Shown here: positions 9,652 through 19,400 of the stretch, piece by piece
Layout: every line of letters begins with the position of its first letter
Position numbering within the stretch: the first letter of the stretch is position 1
Assembly (NCBI GenBank): GCA_047610385.1
Contig: JBLGAC010000002.1
Span: 124,001-188,000, forward strand
From: JBOCEF01 sp047610385
Lineage (GTDB): Bacteria; Pseudomonadota; Alphaproteobacteria; Rhodobacterales; Rhodobacteraceae
Direction of reading: 5' to 3'
Length of the DNA: 64,000 nucleotides
Position numbers and translations under genes: made by a program
The notes under the pieces: model-generated
Database searches by the model: none
What the model was told of the DNA's origin: nothing
What the model saw: only the letters and a program-made list of their open reading frames with translations

Positions 9652-10134
9652 TCAGACGGCGACGTTTGTTTCAACGTTGAAGCCCATCTCGAACTCGGCC
9701 TTCGCAGAACCGTCGTCGCCCTGCTCTTTGTATTTGATCTTCACGAGCGCGAAGTTCAACGAGACCGTCTCAACCACAGCATCGCCGCCGGAGGTGCCGG
9801 ACGTCTGGACTGAGGAGATGATGATCTTTTCAAGGTTGATCACGTAATAGTCTAGGCTGCTGCCACCGACCTTGGCCACCGTCAGGGTGCCGGTCGGGAT
9901 GTGCGAGCCGTCACAGCAGCGGGCCATCAGATCGCAAGACGCAGCGTCGATCAGCTTGGTCAGCGTGATGTCCTGCATGTTGACAATGCCGCCGCCGCCG
10001 CCGCCACCGGTGTGCCAGGTGCCCGACTGGGACATGCCGAAGGCCCACGACGTGATGTCGATTTCGGCCTCATACCCGTCCTTCTTGGATTCGCCAGCGA
10101 TGTCGTCGAGACGCAGAGTCATTTGAACAGCCAT
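9652..10134 (-). CDS. hcp: T6SS tube protein Hcp
   Basis: Hcp forms the hexameric rings of the secreted inner tube. The 160-residue protein is of normal length and shows the Hcp fold signatures: a start of beta strands with LDDIAGES, EIDITSWAFGMSQSG, MQDITLTKLID and a C-terminal strand rich region (VETVSLNFALVKIKYKEQ). A run of seven glycines (about 43-49) sits in a loop after SGTWHT; the underlying trinucleotide run could slip without frameshift. It follows tssC by 41 bases and is followed by a strong terminator hairpin, consistent with high expression of this abundant secreted subunit. No fused effector domain is present. Confidence 0.96.
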   Translation of the reverse strand: MAVQMTLRLDDIAGESKKDGYEAEIDITSWAFGMSQSGTWHTGGGGGGGIVNMQDITLTKLIDAASCDLMARCCDGSHIPTGTLTVAKVGGSSLDYYVINLEKIIISSVQTSGTSGGDAVVETVSLNFALVKIKYKEQGDDGSAKAEFEMGFNVETNVAV

Positions 10135-10174
10135 AACATAGCTCCTTAGTTGGTTTGTTTAGACACAATCAACC

Positions 10175-11656
10175 TTACGCCTCAGAAGGAAGTTTAGAGA
10201 CGAGACGCAAGGAAACGTTGACCCCCTCAAGCTGGTAATGGGGGCGCAGGTAAAACTTGGCACCGTACATGCCGGGGTTCTCAGGGTCCGCTTCCACCTT
10301 CACTTCAGCCGAAGCAAGGGGGCGGCGGGCCTTCTGTTCGTCTGTGGCCTTGGACTGGGACAGCACATACTGCTGAATCCAGGCACTCAGCCACTTCTCC
10401 ATCTCATCCCGCTCCATGTAGGAACCGACTTTGTTCCTGACCATGTGTTTCAGATAGTGAGCGAAACGGGAGCATGCAAATATGTACGGAAGCCTTGCCC
10501 CAAGGTGTGCGTTTTTTGTCGCATCGGGGTTGTCATATTCCACCGGCTCATGCAGGGACTGGGCACCAATGAAGGCGGCCATATTGGAATTCTGCTTGTA
10601 GATCAGGGGCATAAGGCCAAGGTTGGCCAGCTCCATCTCACGGCGGTCAGTGATGGAAACTTCGGTCGGGCACTGTTCAGCGAAGGTGCCTTTTTCCGTC
10701 GGGAAGCTGTGCGTCGGCAGATCTTCAACTGCGCCGCCAGATTCCACACCACGAATGCGCGAGCACCAGCCATAGGCCTTGTGCGCCCGGGTGATGTTCG
10801 CAGCCATCGCGTAGGCAGAGTTCGCCCAGGTGAACTTTTTGCTGTCGGCGCCGTTGGTCTCTTCCTCAAAGTCGAATTCATCGACCGGGTTGTTTTTGCC
10901 GTAGGGACGGCGCGACAGGAAGCGCGGCATCGCAAGGCCGACGTAACGCGCGTCCTCGCCCTGACGCAGCGACCGCCATTCCGCATAGGGCGGCGTGGTG
11001 AACAGGGACGACAGATCCTTGCGCTGGCCAATCTCAGACCAGTCATCCAGATCGAACAGCGTCGGCGCCGTGCCGGTGATGAACGGCGAATGCGCGGCGG
11101 CGGCAATTTTGCCCATCCCTTTCAGGATATCGATGTCGCGGCCCGAATGGTCGAACTGATAGTCGCCGACGATCGCGCCATACGGCTCGCCGCCCAGCAC
11201 GCCGTAGCCCGATTCGTAGAGCTTCTTGAACAGCGGTGACTGATCCCAGTCGGTGCCCGGGAACTTCGACAGGGTCTTGGCGACCTCCTTCTTGGAGATG
11301 TTCATGACCTGGATCTTAAGATCCGCGCCGGTTTCCGTGCGTGCGCACAGGAAATGAAGGCCGCGCCACGCGCCCTCCATGGACTGGAAATCCTCATGGT
11401 GCAGGATTTCGTTGACCTGTGCGGTCAGCGTGGCGTCGATCTCGGCGATCATCGCCTTGATCTGCTGGACCACTTCGCCGGGAATCAGATTGGCCTTGGC
11501 CAGCGCCTGACCCGCAAGCGTTTTGACTGCTTTTTGGACTTCTTGCTTGGCGTAGTCGTTCCGCGGCTTGAATTCCTTGTCGACGCTTTCAAGAAAGCCG
11601 TCGAGGGAGAATTCTTCGCCGGCGGCGCCTTCGGCCTGGGCTTCGGTATCAGCCAT
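10175..11656 (-). CDS. tssC: T6SS sheath large subunit TssC
   Basis: TssC with TssB forms the contractile sheath around the Hcp tube. The 493-residue protein has the family hallmarks: HHEDFQSMEGAWRGLHFL, KELYES-like FKKLYESGYGVLGGEPYG, a GDYQFDHS segment, AMPRFLSRRPYG and a C-terminal region with FAHYLKHMVRNKVGS and a terminal beta strand (LEGVNVSLRLVSKLP). Length is standard. Its ATG at 11656 lies 3 bases after the tssB stop, so the two sheath subunits are translated in close coupling. Confidence 0.97.
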   Translation of the reverse strand: MADTEAQAEGAAGEEFSLDGFLESVDKEFKPRNDYAKQEVQKAVKTLAGQALAKANLIPGEVVQQIKAMIAEIDATLTAQVNEILHHEDFQSMEGAWRGLHFLCARTETGADLKIQVMNISKKEVAKTLSKFPGTDWDQSPLFKKLYESGYGVLGGEPYGAIVGDYQFDHSGRDIDILKGMGKIAAAAHSPFITGTAPTLFDLDDWSEIGQRKDLSSLFTTPPYAEWRSLRQGEDARYVGLAMPRFLSRRPYGKNNPVDEFDFEEETNGADSKKFTWANSAYAMAANITRAHKAYGWCSRIRGVESGGAVEDLPTHSFPTEKGTFAEQCPTEVSITDRREMELANLGLMPLIYKQNSNMAAFIGAQSLHEPVEYDNPDATKNAHLGARLPYIFACSRFAHYLKHMVRNKVGSYMERDEMEKWLSAWIQQYVLSQSKATDEQKARRPLASAEVKVEADPENPGMYGAKFYLRPHYQLEGVNVSLRLVSKLPSEA

Positions 11657-11659
11657 GGA

Positions 11660-12181
11660 TCACTCCTCCTCAGCCGGTTTCTCGGCGCCGGAGCTGCCGA
11701 GCGATTTCATCAATTCGGGGTTCTTCAACAGATCCTCGATCAGTTTTTCCGCGTTTGCCTTGCCATCCATGAAAGTCAGCAGGTTTTTCAGCTGATTGCG
11801 CGCATCGAGCAATTCTTTCAGCGGCGCGACCTTCTCGGCAATTTTGGCAGGCGTGAAGTCGTCCATCGAGGTGAAGGTCATGTCGACCGGCAGCTCGCCG
11901 CCCTCATCCCCAAGCTTGTTGGGCACGCGGAACGTGACGCGCGGCTTGGTGCCGCCCATGAACTTGTTGAACGTGGAAACGTCCACATCCTCGAATTCAC
12001 GCTCATCAACCGGGAGGAGATCTTCACCCTCCTGAGGTTTGCCTTTAAGATCTGACATCACCGCCATGACGAAAGGCAGATTCACCTTCTTCTGCGCGCC
12101 ATAAACTTCGGTGTCATATTCGATCTGAACGCGCGGAGCGCGGTTTCGACCAATGAATTTCTGGCTGCTGTCGCTGGCCAT
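11660..12181 (-). CDS. tssB: T6SS sheath small subunit TssB
   Basis: TssB is the small sheath subunit that intertwines with TssC. The 173-residue product opens with SSQKFIGRNRAPRVQIEYD, close to the family consensus, and carries LPFVMAVMSDLKGKP and RVTFRVPNKL, which are conserved TssB segments. The C-terminal helical part (LKELLDARNQLKNLLTFMDG) is where ClpV or TagJ contacts lie in studied systems. It is immediately upstream of tssC and 84 bases downstream of tssA. Confidence 0.97.
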   Translation of the reverse strand: MASDSSQKFIGRNRAPRVQIEYDTEVYGAQKKVNLPFVMAVMSDLKGKPQEGEDLLPVDEREFEDVDVSTFNKFMGGTKPRVTFRVPNKLGDEGGELPVDMTFTSMDDFTPAKIAEKVAPLKELLDARNQLKNLLTFMDGKANAEKLIEDLLKNPELMKSLGSSGAEKPAEEE

Positions 12182-12265
12182 CGTCGACCTCCCTGGGTTG
12201 TCGATGATTTACATGCTGTAAAACAGTTTCGGCGCGTGGCACAGAAACTTACACAGCAAAGAAAA

Positions 12266-13741
12266 TCACACTTTTCGTGGATGGAGAAGCAGTTTCGCCC
12301 CGCCCGCGCCCTCAGGCGCCAGCTCCTTGAGGATATCAAGGAAATGCCTGTCGACCAACGGCTTCGCACGCCGCAGAAAGGCAGGGACGACACTGTTCGG
12401 GTCGGTGGCCTCAAAGTGTTTGACCAGCCGGTCCACGGCGGACCGAACGTCCGCCGGGGTTTCGATCGGGCCGCCCGGGGTCGGGGCGCTCTCTGCCCCT
12501 CCCGGTGTGGTTGCGGCACGCAGGGCGTCGCCGGCGGCGCGCAGTTCGGCGACCTCGTCCGGCGAAAGCATAAGACCGTTGGTGATCGCGTTTTCCACCA
12601 CGCCAATCGCCGCCGAAAGCCGGGTGCCCGCAGCCGCCATCATGGCGGCGTCCAGCCCCGCGGCGGCAGGCTTGGGCGTCGCCGCCTTAAGGCCCGCAAG
12701 GCCGAGGGCCGCGTCCTCCCACGTGCCTGGCGCGATCTGCTCCAACACCTCGGAAAACGAACTGTCCATCAGCTCCATCAGCCGCGCCAGCAGCAGCGGC
12801 ACGGGGCTGGAGCGTCCGGTGCGGGCGTAATAATCGATGATGGCGTTCATCACCGTCACCGCCTCAGCACGTGTTTTCAGATCGCCCGCCGCGGCCCGCG
12901 GGCGCGGCGCAGTGGGGGCGGCGTCATCGGTAGCGTCGGCCTGGGCTTCGTCCTCACCCGCGGCGACCTCTGCCGTTTCGGCACCGCTGCCGAGATAGGG
13001 TTCCAACATCGCGCGCAGCTTATCGAGCGCGGCGATCGGGTCCGGCGTTGCCAGCCGCTCTGACCCGTCCTGCGCGGATACGAAGGTGCAGATTTCTTCC
13101 AGCGTTTCCTTGGCCACCCCAGCGGCGCGGTGCACTTCGGCAAAAACCGGCGCAACGTTTTCCTCAGCGATCAGCTGGTCCAGCGCGCTTGCCGACAGCG
13201 CCAGTTCCCCGGTCTTGGCGGTCTGGTTTCCGGCCGCGATGGCCAGCGTGCGCAGGGTCACCGGCCCGGCAACGCGGCTGACATGCAAGGTCACGTTTTC
13301 CAAAGGCTTGGCAAAGGCGCCGCCATCAGCAAGCGCACGCAGCACGCCGACGCGTTCCCAATAATCGCCGTCTTCGTCGCCCTCGGGGTGCACGTCTTCC
13401 CAAAAGCTCGTGAGGTTGTGGCGGATAAGGTCCAGCGCGCCTGCGAAGCCTGCGATGCCAGCCTCGTGCAGCTCAGCCTTCGCCATCTCCACCATCACGG
13501 TGCAGTCTTTGGATTTCTTCAGCAGCTGCATGCCCGCCGGGCGCACCTTGGACCAGTCGGGCGGGCTGGGCGGAAGATCGACATTGTTGATCGGGTCATA
13601 GCGGCCGGGACGTGGCGAGGCGAGGCTGCGGAACGCAAAGAACGCGTCTTCTCGCTGAATGTTGGGCCCGCCGGGCACGGCCGGCTCAACGGGTTTGTAG
13701 AGGTCGTCCTCCATTCTGAAGGCGGTCTCAGCGTCGGTCAT
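12266..13741 (-). CDS. tssA: T6SS protein TssA (ImpA family)
   Basis: TssA caps or primes the growing sheath and tube. The 491-residue protein has an ImpA N-terminal domain (about 1-130), starting with an acidic-proline segment and reading FFAFRSLASPRPGRYDPI, then helical repeats and an alanine-rich linker (about 260-290) before the C-terminal domain. The C-terminal half is not clearly one of the well-studied dodecameric TssA types, so its exact subtype is left open. I placed the start at ATG 13741, with GGAAGA upstream; the frame stays open further upstream but would enter the preceding gene. It lies between the OmpA-like gene and tssB. Confidence 0.88.
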   Translation of the reverse strand: MTDAETAFRMEDDLYKPVEPAVPGGPNIQREDAFFAFRSLASPRPGRYDPINNVDLPPSPPDWSKVRPAGMQLLKKSKDCTVMVEMAKAELHEAGIAGFAGALDLIRHNLTSFWEDVHPEGDEDGDYWERVGVLRALADGGAFAKPLENVTLHVSRVAGPVTLRTLAIAAGNQTAKTGELALSASALDQLIAEENVAPVFAEVHRAAGVAKETLEEICTFVSAQDGSERLATPDPIAALDKLRAMLEPYLGSGAETAEVAAGEDEAQADATDDAAPTAPRPRAAAGDLKTRAEAVTVMNAIIDYYARTGRSSPVPLLLARLMELMDSSFSEVLEQIAPGTWEDAALGLAGLKAATPKPAAAGLDAAMMAAAGTRLSAAIGVVENAITNGLMLSPDEVAELRAAGDALRAATTPGGAESAPTPGGPIETPADVRSAVDRLVKHFEATDPNSVVPAFLRRAKPLVDRHFLDILKELAPEGAGGAKLLLHPRKV

Positions 13742-13791
13742 GAAATGTCTTCCAATCAATGGCCCGTCCCGCTGTGCGGGTGGCGGGGCGG

Positions 13792-14376
13792 TCAGCTGCG
13801 TATCTGAATCTCCACCCGCCGGTTGGCGGCGTCGTCGGGGCGGTCGGGCAGGCGCAGGCGGGATTCCCCCTTGCCCACCGGCGTCATGCGCCGTGTGTCG
13901 AGCCTGCAATCAGGACCGGCCAGCCATTTCACCACTCTTTCGGCGCGCGACTGCGACAGAATCAGATTTTCACGGTCGTCTCCAGTGGCGTCAGTGTGCC
14001 CGATCACCTGATACCGTGCACCGGTTTCCAGATCGTTTCGCATCGCGATGCAAAGTTGCCCAAGCTGGCGTTCCGCCTGCGGTGCCAGCTCGTCAGAGCC
14101 GAGCGCAAACAGAATCACCAAGTCGATTGTCTCGGCGCGGTCCAGTGGCGTTGGGGCGGTGATCAGCCCGGCGGTTTTGCGCACAGAATCCACCGTGCGC
14201 ACCGGATCCACCGTGCCTTCGACAGGCACTGCTTTGCGCTGCATCTGAAGGCGGCGGATAATCTCAGACGCAGACATTTCCTGCGCCGCCGCGGCATGGG
14301 CGAACAACGCCCCCGAGACGGCGATCAACGCGGCGGCGCAAACCTGCGCGATCCTGTGGTCAAAGCGTGGTTTCAC
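13792..14376 (-). CDS. Secreted OmpA-like peptidoglycan-binding protein of the T6SS cluster
   Basis: The 194-residue product starts with a clear signal peptide (CAAALIAVSGALFAHAAAAQ), so it is periplasmic rather than an inner membrane protein. The C-terminal half (about 85-194) is an OmpA/MotB-type peptidoglycan-binding domain: YQVIGHTDATG followed by LSQSRAERVVKWL and a terminal NRRVEIQI. TssL in the same cluster also has such a domain, so the machine would have two cell-wall contacts. The start is a GTG at 14376 with GGGGAGGGG upstream, preferred over a longer open frame with no signal peptide at its N terminus. It could serve as a TagL-like anchor or stabilise the trans-envelope complex; this is inference. 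Confidence 0.85.
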   Translation of the reverse strand: MKPRFDHRIAQVCAAALIAVSGALFAHAAAAQEMSASEIIRRLQMQRKAVPVEGTVDPVRTVDSVRKTAGLITAPTPLDRAETIDLVILFALGSDELAPQAERQLGQLCIAMRNDLETGARYQVIGHTDATGDDRENLILSQSRAERVVKWLAGPDCRLDTRRMTPVGKGESRLRLPDRPDDAANRRVEIQIRS

Positions 14377-14516
14377 CGGCCCCTCCCCTGTGGCGGTGCG
14401 ACCGGGGCGCGAGGGCCCCGCCGAGGTCGCATGACGTGACGTGAAAGGATGATGGTCGGTCCCGTTCGCGTCAAGCCCGCGGCGACCACGCATCAATTTC
14501 CCCGACCGCGGCGCGG

Positions 14517-15272
14517 TCAGGTCATTTCCACCACCACCGCGGTGACGTTGTCCTGCGCATTGGCCACCAGCGCGGCCTCAACCAACGCTGAGGAAATTGC
14601 GTCAGGCGTATCTGACCGCCGCATGAAATCGGCGATCTGCGCTTCCGTCAGGGTGCGGGTCAGCCCGTCTGAGCACAAAAGCACCCGGTCGCCGCGGAAC
14701 AGCTCCATCTGGGCATATTCGAACTCAGCCTTTTCAGAGGCGCCGACCGCGCGGGTCAGCACATGGGCGTGGGGATGTTTTTCGGCATCCTCAGCGGCCA
14801 GTTGCCCACGATCCACCAGCGCCTGAACCACTGAGTGGTCACGGCTGGTCTGGTGCATCATCCCTTCGCGCATCAGATACGCGCGGCTGTCACCGATCCA
14901 GGCGAACAGCCCGTGGGGGCCCGACACAAGCATCGCCACCAGCGTGGACCCGATCGCCGCGGCGCCTGAGGCGGCAGCTTCAGCGCGCATCAACGCGTTG
15001 GCCGCATCGACCCGCGCGACCATGTCCTGAAGCTGCGCGCGGGCATCGCCCAAGGGTGGCGCCTGTTCAAGCGTTTCTTGCAGCGCGCGCGATGCGAAAT
15101 CGCCCTTGCTGTGCCCGCCCATCCCGTCCGCCACCGCATAAATCCCTGCGGGGGCGTTCAGGACAAAGGCGTCCTCGTTGTGATCGCGCACCGGGCCTTG
15201 ATCGGTGCGCCCTGCGGCCACCGGGGTCAGGGGGTGCCGCGTCGCGGGGGCGGCTTCGCCTGTGAAGCTCAT
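14517..15272 (-). CDS. pppA: T6SS PP2C-type Ser/Thr phosphatase PppA
   Basis: PppA removes phosphates added by PpkA and so resets T6SS activation. The 251-residue protein keeps the PP2C metal-binding motifs in order: GPVRDHNEDAF, YAVADGMGGHSKGD, FAWIGDSRAYL, LLCSDGLTRTL and AQDNVTAVVV. It is a stand-alone phosphatase domain. Its ATG overlaps the tagF stop by four bases (ATGA), so TagF and PppA are translationally coupled. In Agrobacterium the two are one fused polypeptide, which supports joint function. Confidence 0.94.
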   Translation of the reverse strand: MSFTGEAAPATRHPLTPVAAGRTDQGPVRDHNEDAFVLNAPAGIYAVADGMGGHSKGDFASRALQETLEQAPPLGDARAQLQDMVARVDAANALMRAEAAASGAAAIGSTLVAMLVSGPHGLFAWIGDSRAYLMREGMMHQTSRDHSVVQALVDRGQLAAEDAEKHPHAHVLTRAVGASEKAEFEYAQMELFRGDRVLLCSDGLTRTLTEAQIADFMRRSDTPDAISSALVEAALVANAQDNVTAVVVEMT

Positions 15273-16468
15273 GACCTGTCTCCTCCGTCGTGAGGCGCGC
15301 CCTCTGGCGGGACGCTTGCGCCTGTGTGGTCGTCGCGGCGCGGGAACAGATCTGGTCCGTCCTGTGCCGTGGGTTTTTCAGCAGCCATGGCCTGATATGC
15401 CGCGGCGAATACATTGTCATCGGCCGCGTCATCTGGCGCGGTGGGGTCTTGGGTTTCAGGCGCTTGCTGCGATGCCGTGCCGTCCGGGTCGTTCGCAAGC
15501 TTAGCCTGTTCATCCAAAAATATGCGCGGTTGAATTGCGCCTTCGTCCGCTTGGCTGGGGGCGGGCAGCGCTATGGGTGCGGGTTCGGGAAACAATGGGG
15601 CCTCGTCCGCTATGTTTGATGCGAGGGGAGACCCGAACATCGGCTGCCCCTCAGGCGCGGCAAAGATCGGTGCCTCGGCCTGTGGGGCGAGTGGGATGTC
15701 AGGCGTGGGGGCTTGGGCGAAGAGCGCAGCTTCGGGCGCGGGGGGGTGGGCGAACAGCGCGGCATCACGGGCTGGGGCAGCGGCGGCCAGGGCGGCCATC
15801 GCTGCTTGCGGATCACCGGCTGCGGCGAGCATCGCGCGCAAAGTGGCGGCGGGGGGCGGGGCACCCGCGCTTGGCAACCGGGCAGCAGCCCCGGTGCGCC
15901 CGCCATCGGTTTCCCACACGCACGCAGCGCCGCCTGCAACACCGGGCGCGGGGGGGGGCAGGTCGCGCCGCCGCATCACCTCGGCGAAGGCGGCGTCGGG
16001 GGGCGAAGATGGGTCGAGCGCACGCAGCGCAGCGGCCTCGACCTCAGCCAGAAAAGGCGCGGCGGCGGTCAGCAGCGCGTCGGGGTCGGCGTCCACCCCC
16101 GGTGCCCCAAGCGCGAGCACCGCAAGCGGAAAGCGGCGCCCGACACGGTCCACACTTGGCAGCACGATCCCGACACACATGGCCTGCGTGATGGCGCCGG
16201 GCCGTGCGGCGAAGCGCCAGATCGGCATCACTGACCATGCCTCACCAAATCCCGGCTCGTGCGCGATGTCGCGAAGCCCGGCGTTCAGGAAGGCTTCGAA
16301 CCGGTCGCGTTCCGCGCTTGGCAGGCCACGGGCGATGAAATCACCAACTGACGGGACCTTGCCGCAGAACCCCACATGCGAAAGCTGCATGCGTCCGGGC
16401 CGGGGCGGAGGAGGCGTCTCGCTCCCCCCGCCCCTCAGGCGACCAAAAAGACCGCGCGCGCCGGTCAT
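15269..16468 (-). CDS. tagF: T6SS regulator TagF with a long disordered C-terminal tail
   Basis: TagF is a post-translational T6SS repressor. The 399-residue product has the TagF/ImpM domain near the N terminus (about 25-170): SHVGFCGKVPSVGDFIARGLP, FLNAGLRDI, GEAWSVMPIWRFAARPG and VGRRFPLAV. The remaining 200 or so residues are rich in alanine, proline and acidic residues, with recurring ALFA/xLFP elements, and look disordered; typical TagF lacks most of this. The start at ATG 16468 overlaps the tssM stop (ATGA). The end overlaps pppA in the same way, so tssM-tagF-pppA form a tightly coupled block. Confidence 0.9.
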   Translation of the reverse strand: MTGARGLFGRLRGGGSETPPPPRPGRMQLSHVGFCGKVPSVGDFIARGLPSAERDRFEAFLNAGLRDIAHEPGFGEAWSVMPIWRFAARPGAITQAMCVGIVLPSVDRVGRRFPLAVLALGAPGVDADPDALLTAAAPFLAEVEAAALRALDPSSPPDAAFAEVMRRRDLPPPAPGVAGGAACVWETDGGRTGAAARLPSAGAPPPAATLRAMLAAAGDPQAAMAALAAAAPARDAALFAHPPAPEAALFAQAPTPDIPLAPQAEAPIFAAPEGQPMFGSPLASNIADEAPLFPEPAPIALPAPSQADEGAIQPRIFLDEQAKLANDPDGTASQQAPETQDPTAPDDAADDNVFAAAYQAMAAEKPTAQDGPDLFPRRDDHTGASVPPEGAPHDGGDRS

Positions 16469-19400
16469 TGCAGGGCGCTCGGGCACCGGAATGACTTCAG
16501 GTCCTCGGCGACGGAAAGTGGGTTGACCGAGGATCCGAGCGACAGTTCCACCAGGAACGGATACCCTTGGATGCGGAATTCAACCCGCGCCCGGTCCCCG
16601 GCACCCAAAAGGCGCGGGGCGCTGGCGGCCTGATCCAGCAGCTTGAAGAAGCCCCATTCCCCGGCCTCAGCGAACAGAACCTCGGTCCCGATCTCAGCGT
16701 CGGCACCGCCCACGGATATGGCGACCAGCGCGCCATTGGCAGGCTGCGGGCCGGGCCATGCCAGCTGACGGCCCTGGAACTGGGCGGCGTCAAATGTCTC
16801 AGTCTGCCCGCCGATGGAGATGCGCGCGGCGGTCGATCCCGCCGGGAACGCCTTGGGCAGGAAGCCGACATTCACCTGCGGATTGGGCAACCCGTTGGGG
16901 AAGAAGGCGCGGCGGATCTTGTGCACCTTTTCAAAGAACTGCAGCGGCGCGACGGACAGGCCCAGAAGCCGCCCCTCAGCCGTCCATTGCCATGGGGATC
17001 GGGTCTGGTCGACGAACCGCGCCATTTCGGTGCGGAAATACGTGTCCAACTGCCCGTTCGGCCCCAGCACGGTCTGCAGATCAATCAGACCCACCTGCGC
17101 ACCGCGCCCGAAGGGATAGCGCCCCTCGATCGAGGCCTTGCACGCCGGCAGGATCGATCCGGTCCACAGATCATTGAGCGCGACCTTCATGCCCTGAGTG
17201 CCGTAGGTTTCGATCTGGCGGAACATTTCCACGATCGGTTCGCGGATGCTGTCAGGCGCGCGGCGGACGGTGGTTTCCAGCTGCTTGCCCTCAGAAGTGC
17301 CGGACAGCAGCGTCAGCTGTCCCTGTTTGGCCCGCATGTCGCCAACCTTGCGGAACACGCCGTTCAGCGCCTTGCGCACATCGTCGATCTCGCTGTCGCC
17401 GCGGCCTTCGCCGACGAAATCGCGCAGTTCCTGGAAGGTGTCGGACACGAAACGGCCTGGCCCGGTCAGCGCGGCCTCTTCGCGCGCGCCACCCAGCAGG
17501 CGGCCCGCTTTCTGGGCCTTGTTGTTGATCCCGGCGATGATCATTTTGGTCGCTTCGCCGATCAGTGGGCTGTCGGCGCCGGGGGTGGCGGCGGGGTCGG
17601 TTTCTTTCGCGATGCCCACCAGAATGCGAACCCAGGGCGACACCGTGGGGGCCGCCGAGATGTCGCGGAACACGGATTCGGCGTGCTCAAGGTCGCGGAA
17701 GCTGACGATGCGCAGATCGCGCAGCATGGCCTGCCACCGCTCAACATATTCAACTTGGTAAAGGTCGAGGATTTCTTGCTGAATGCGCCCGGCCTCAGAC
17801 CGGGTGGGGGCATCGGCGGTTTCGCTCAGCAACCATTGCTCATCCTTTGCCGCTGTGGCCGCCTTGGCGCTTTGCGGCAGGGCGTAGGACCAGAAACCGG
17901 CATAGGTGAACAGGCCGGGGATCGGGTCGTTCAGCGGCACGCCGGAGGCACGCACGAACACGTTGTCGGTGCGGTTGCCGCCGATGGTCGCGGGGTTCCA
18001 CGGCTCCAACGCGCGGGCGTCGCGCGACCTGCGCATGGCCGAATAGGCCCGCTGGGCAAAGGTGATCTGGCTGACCGCGGCCTGCGCGCGCGACACGCCT
18101 TCGTCGTTCAGGGGCCGGTCTTTGATGCGCCCGACCTCCATCGCCGCCAACATCGGATCAAGATGCGACTGCAATTCGGCCAGCAACGCCGTGTCGGTGG
18201 CACCGTAATCGGTGCGCCACTGGTCCAGCATGTAATCGCGCACATAGCCCGCGTCGAAATAGGTTTTGGCGCGGCCACCGACCATCAGATAGGCCTTCAG
18301 GTGCTCATAAAGCTCCTCCGGCTTGTCGAGGCGGGCGTCCATCAGCTGTTCAAGGCGGAACAGCAGGCGGGTGCGGAACAGATCGTCCAGCGCCTGCACA
18401 TAAGCTTCGTCCGCCTGGGCGCGCAGGGTGTTAATCTCGTCGATGCCCATGCCCCAAAAAGGCGCTTCGGCGGTGTCGGCAGCAAGCCGTTCCTTGGCGT
18501 CCTGCAGGATTTTTAACGGGTCGAGCACCCGGGTGATGTCTGCATCGGCCACCGGGGTTGCGACCACTGGCGCCAAAGGCGGCGGGCCATCGGCGTCTGG
18601 GTCAATGGCGGGGGCGTCCTCACGGATCTCCCCCAGCCCTTCGGACAGAACCGCGGTGCGAAAGCCGTTCAGCGAGCCTTCGAAGGCCGCGGCCTCAGAC
18701 TTGTCATGGGACCAGACTGACCAGATCATGCCCGCCAGCGCCACCGGTGCCAGCAGCAGCGCGATCGACGCTGCAATCTTCATCACTGCATTTGAGTTGC
18801 GCCGCCCACGCAACTGCCGCCGCACCAGCCCCTGTTCGGGGAAAATCACGTCGCGCAGCAGATCGCCAAGGAAATAGCTGCGCGGTTTGCCTGAGAACAT
18901 GCCGACCATCTGCCGGCCCAGCCCGAAATCGCGCGCCATGCGCGACAGCAGACGGTCCACCGGCTGCCCCGACTGGGTGGCAGAGGTGAAATACACCCCG
19001 CGCAGCATCGCGGGCTGGGCGTCGAGCCCGGTGGTGAAGCTGGACTGGATGAACCGCTCAATCACCGGTTTCATCGACGCGAACTGCGCCGGGAAGCCGA
19101 AGATGCGGGCCCGGGTCTGGGGGTCCTGTTCCTCCTGCATCCGCTGGAACTGCATTTCGCCAAGGCGTTCGACCAGCAGGTCATATTCCGGCCCAACCTT
19201 GGCCAACGAGGTTTTCACCGCCGTCGCCGGGTCTTTGGGATCGCCGATGTCAAAGGTCATGCCCCAGACCTGATCGCGCGTGTCCTTGCCCAAGGGCTGG
19301 AAGAATTCGGTGAACCCGGCGATCAGATCGGACTTGGTGAACATCACATAGACCGGCACGCGGGCGCCCATCTGCGCGGACAATTCATCAAGCCGCTGGC

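Noticed and set aside
16567..18516. Long open frame on the plus strand inside tssM
   Set aside because: It lies fully opposite a well-supported tssM gene; such mirror frames are common in GC-rich DNA, and its translation matches no family.
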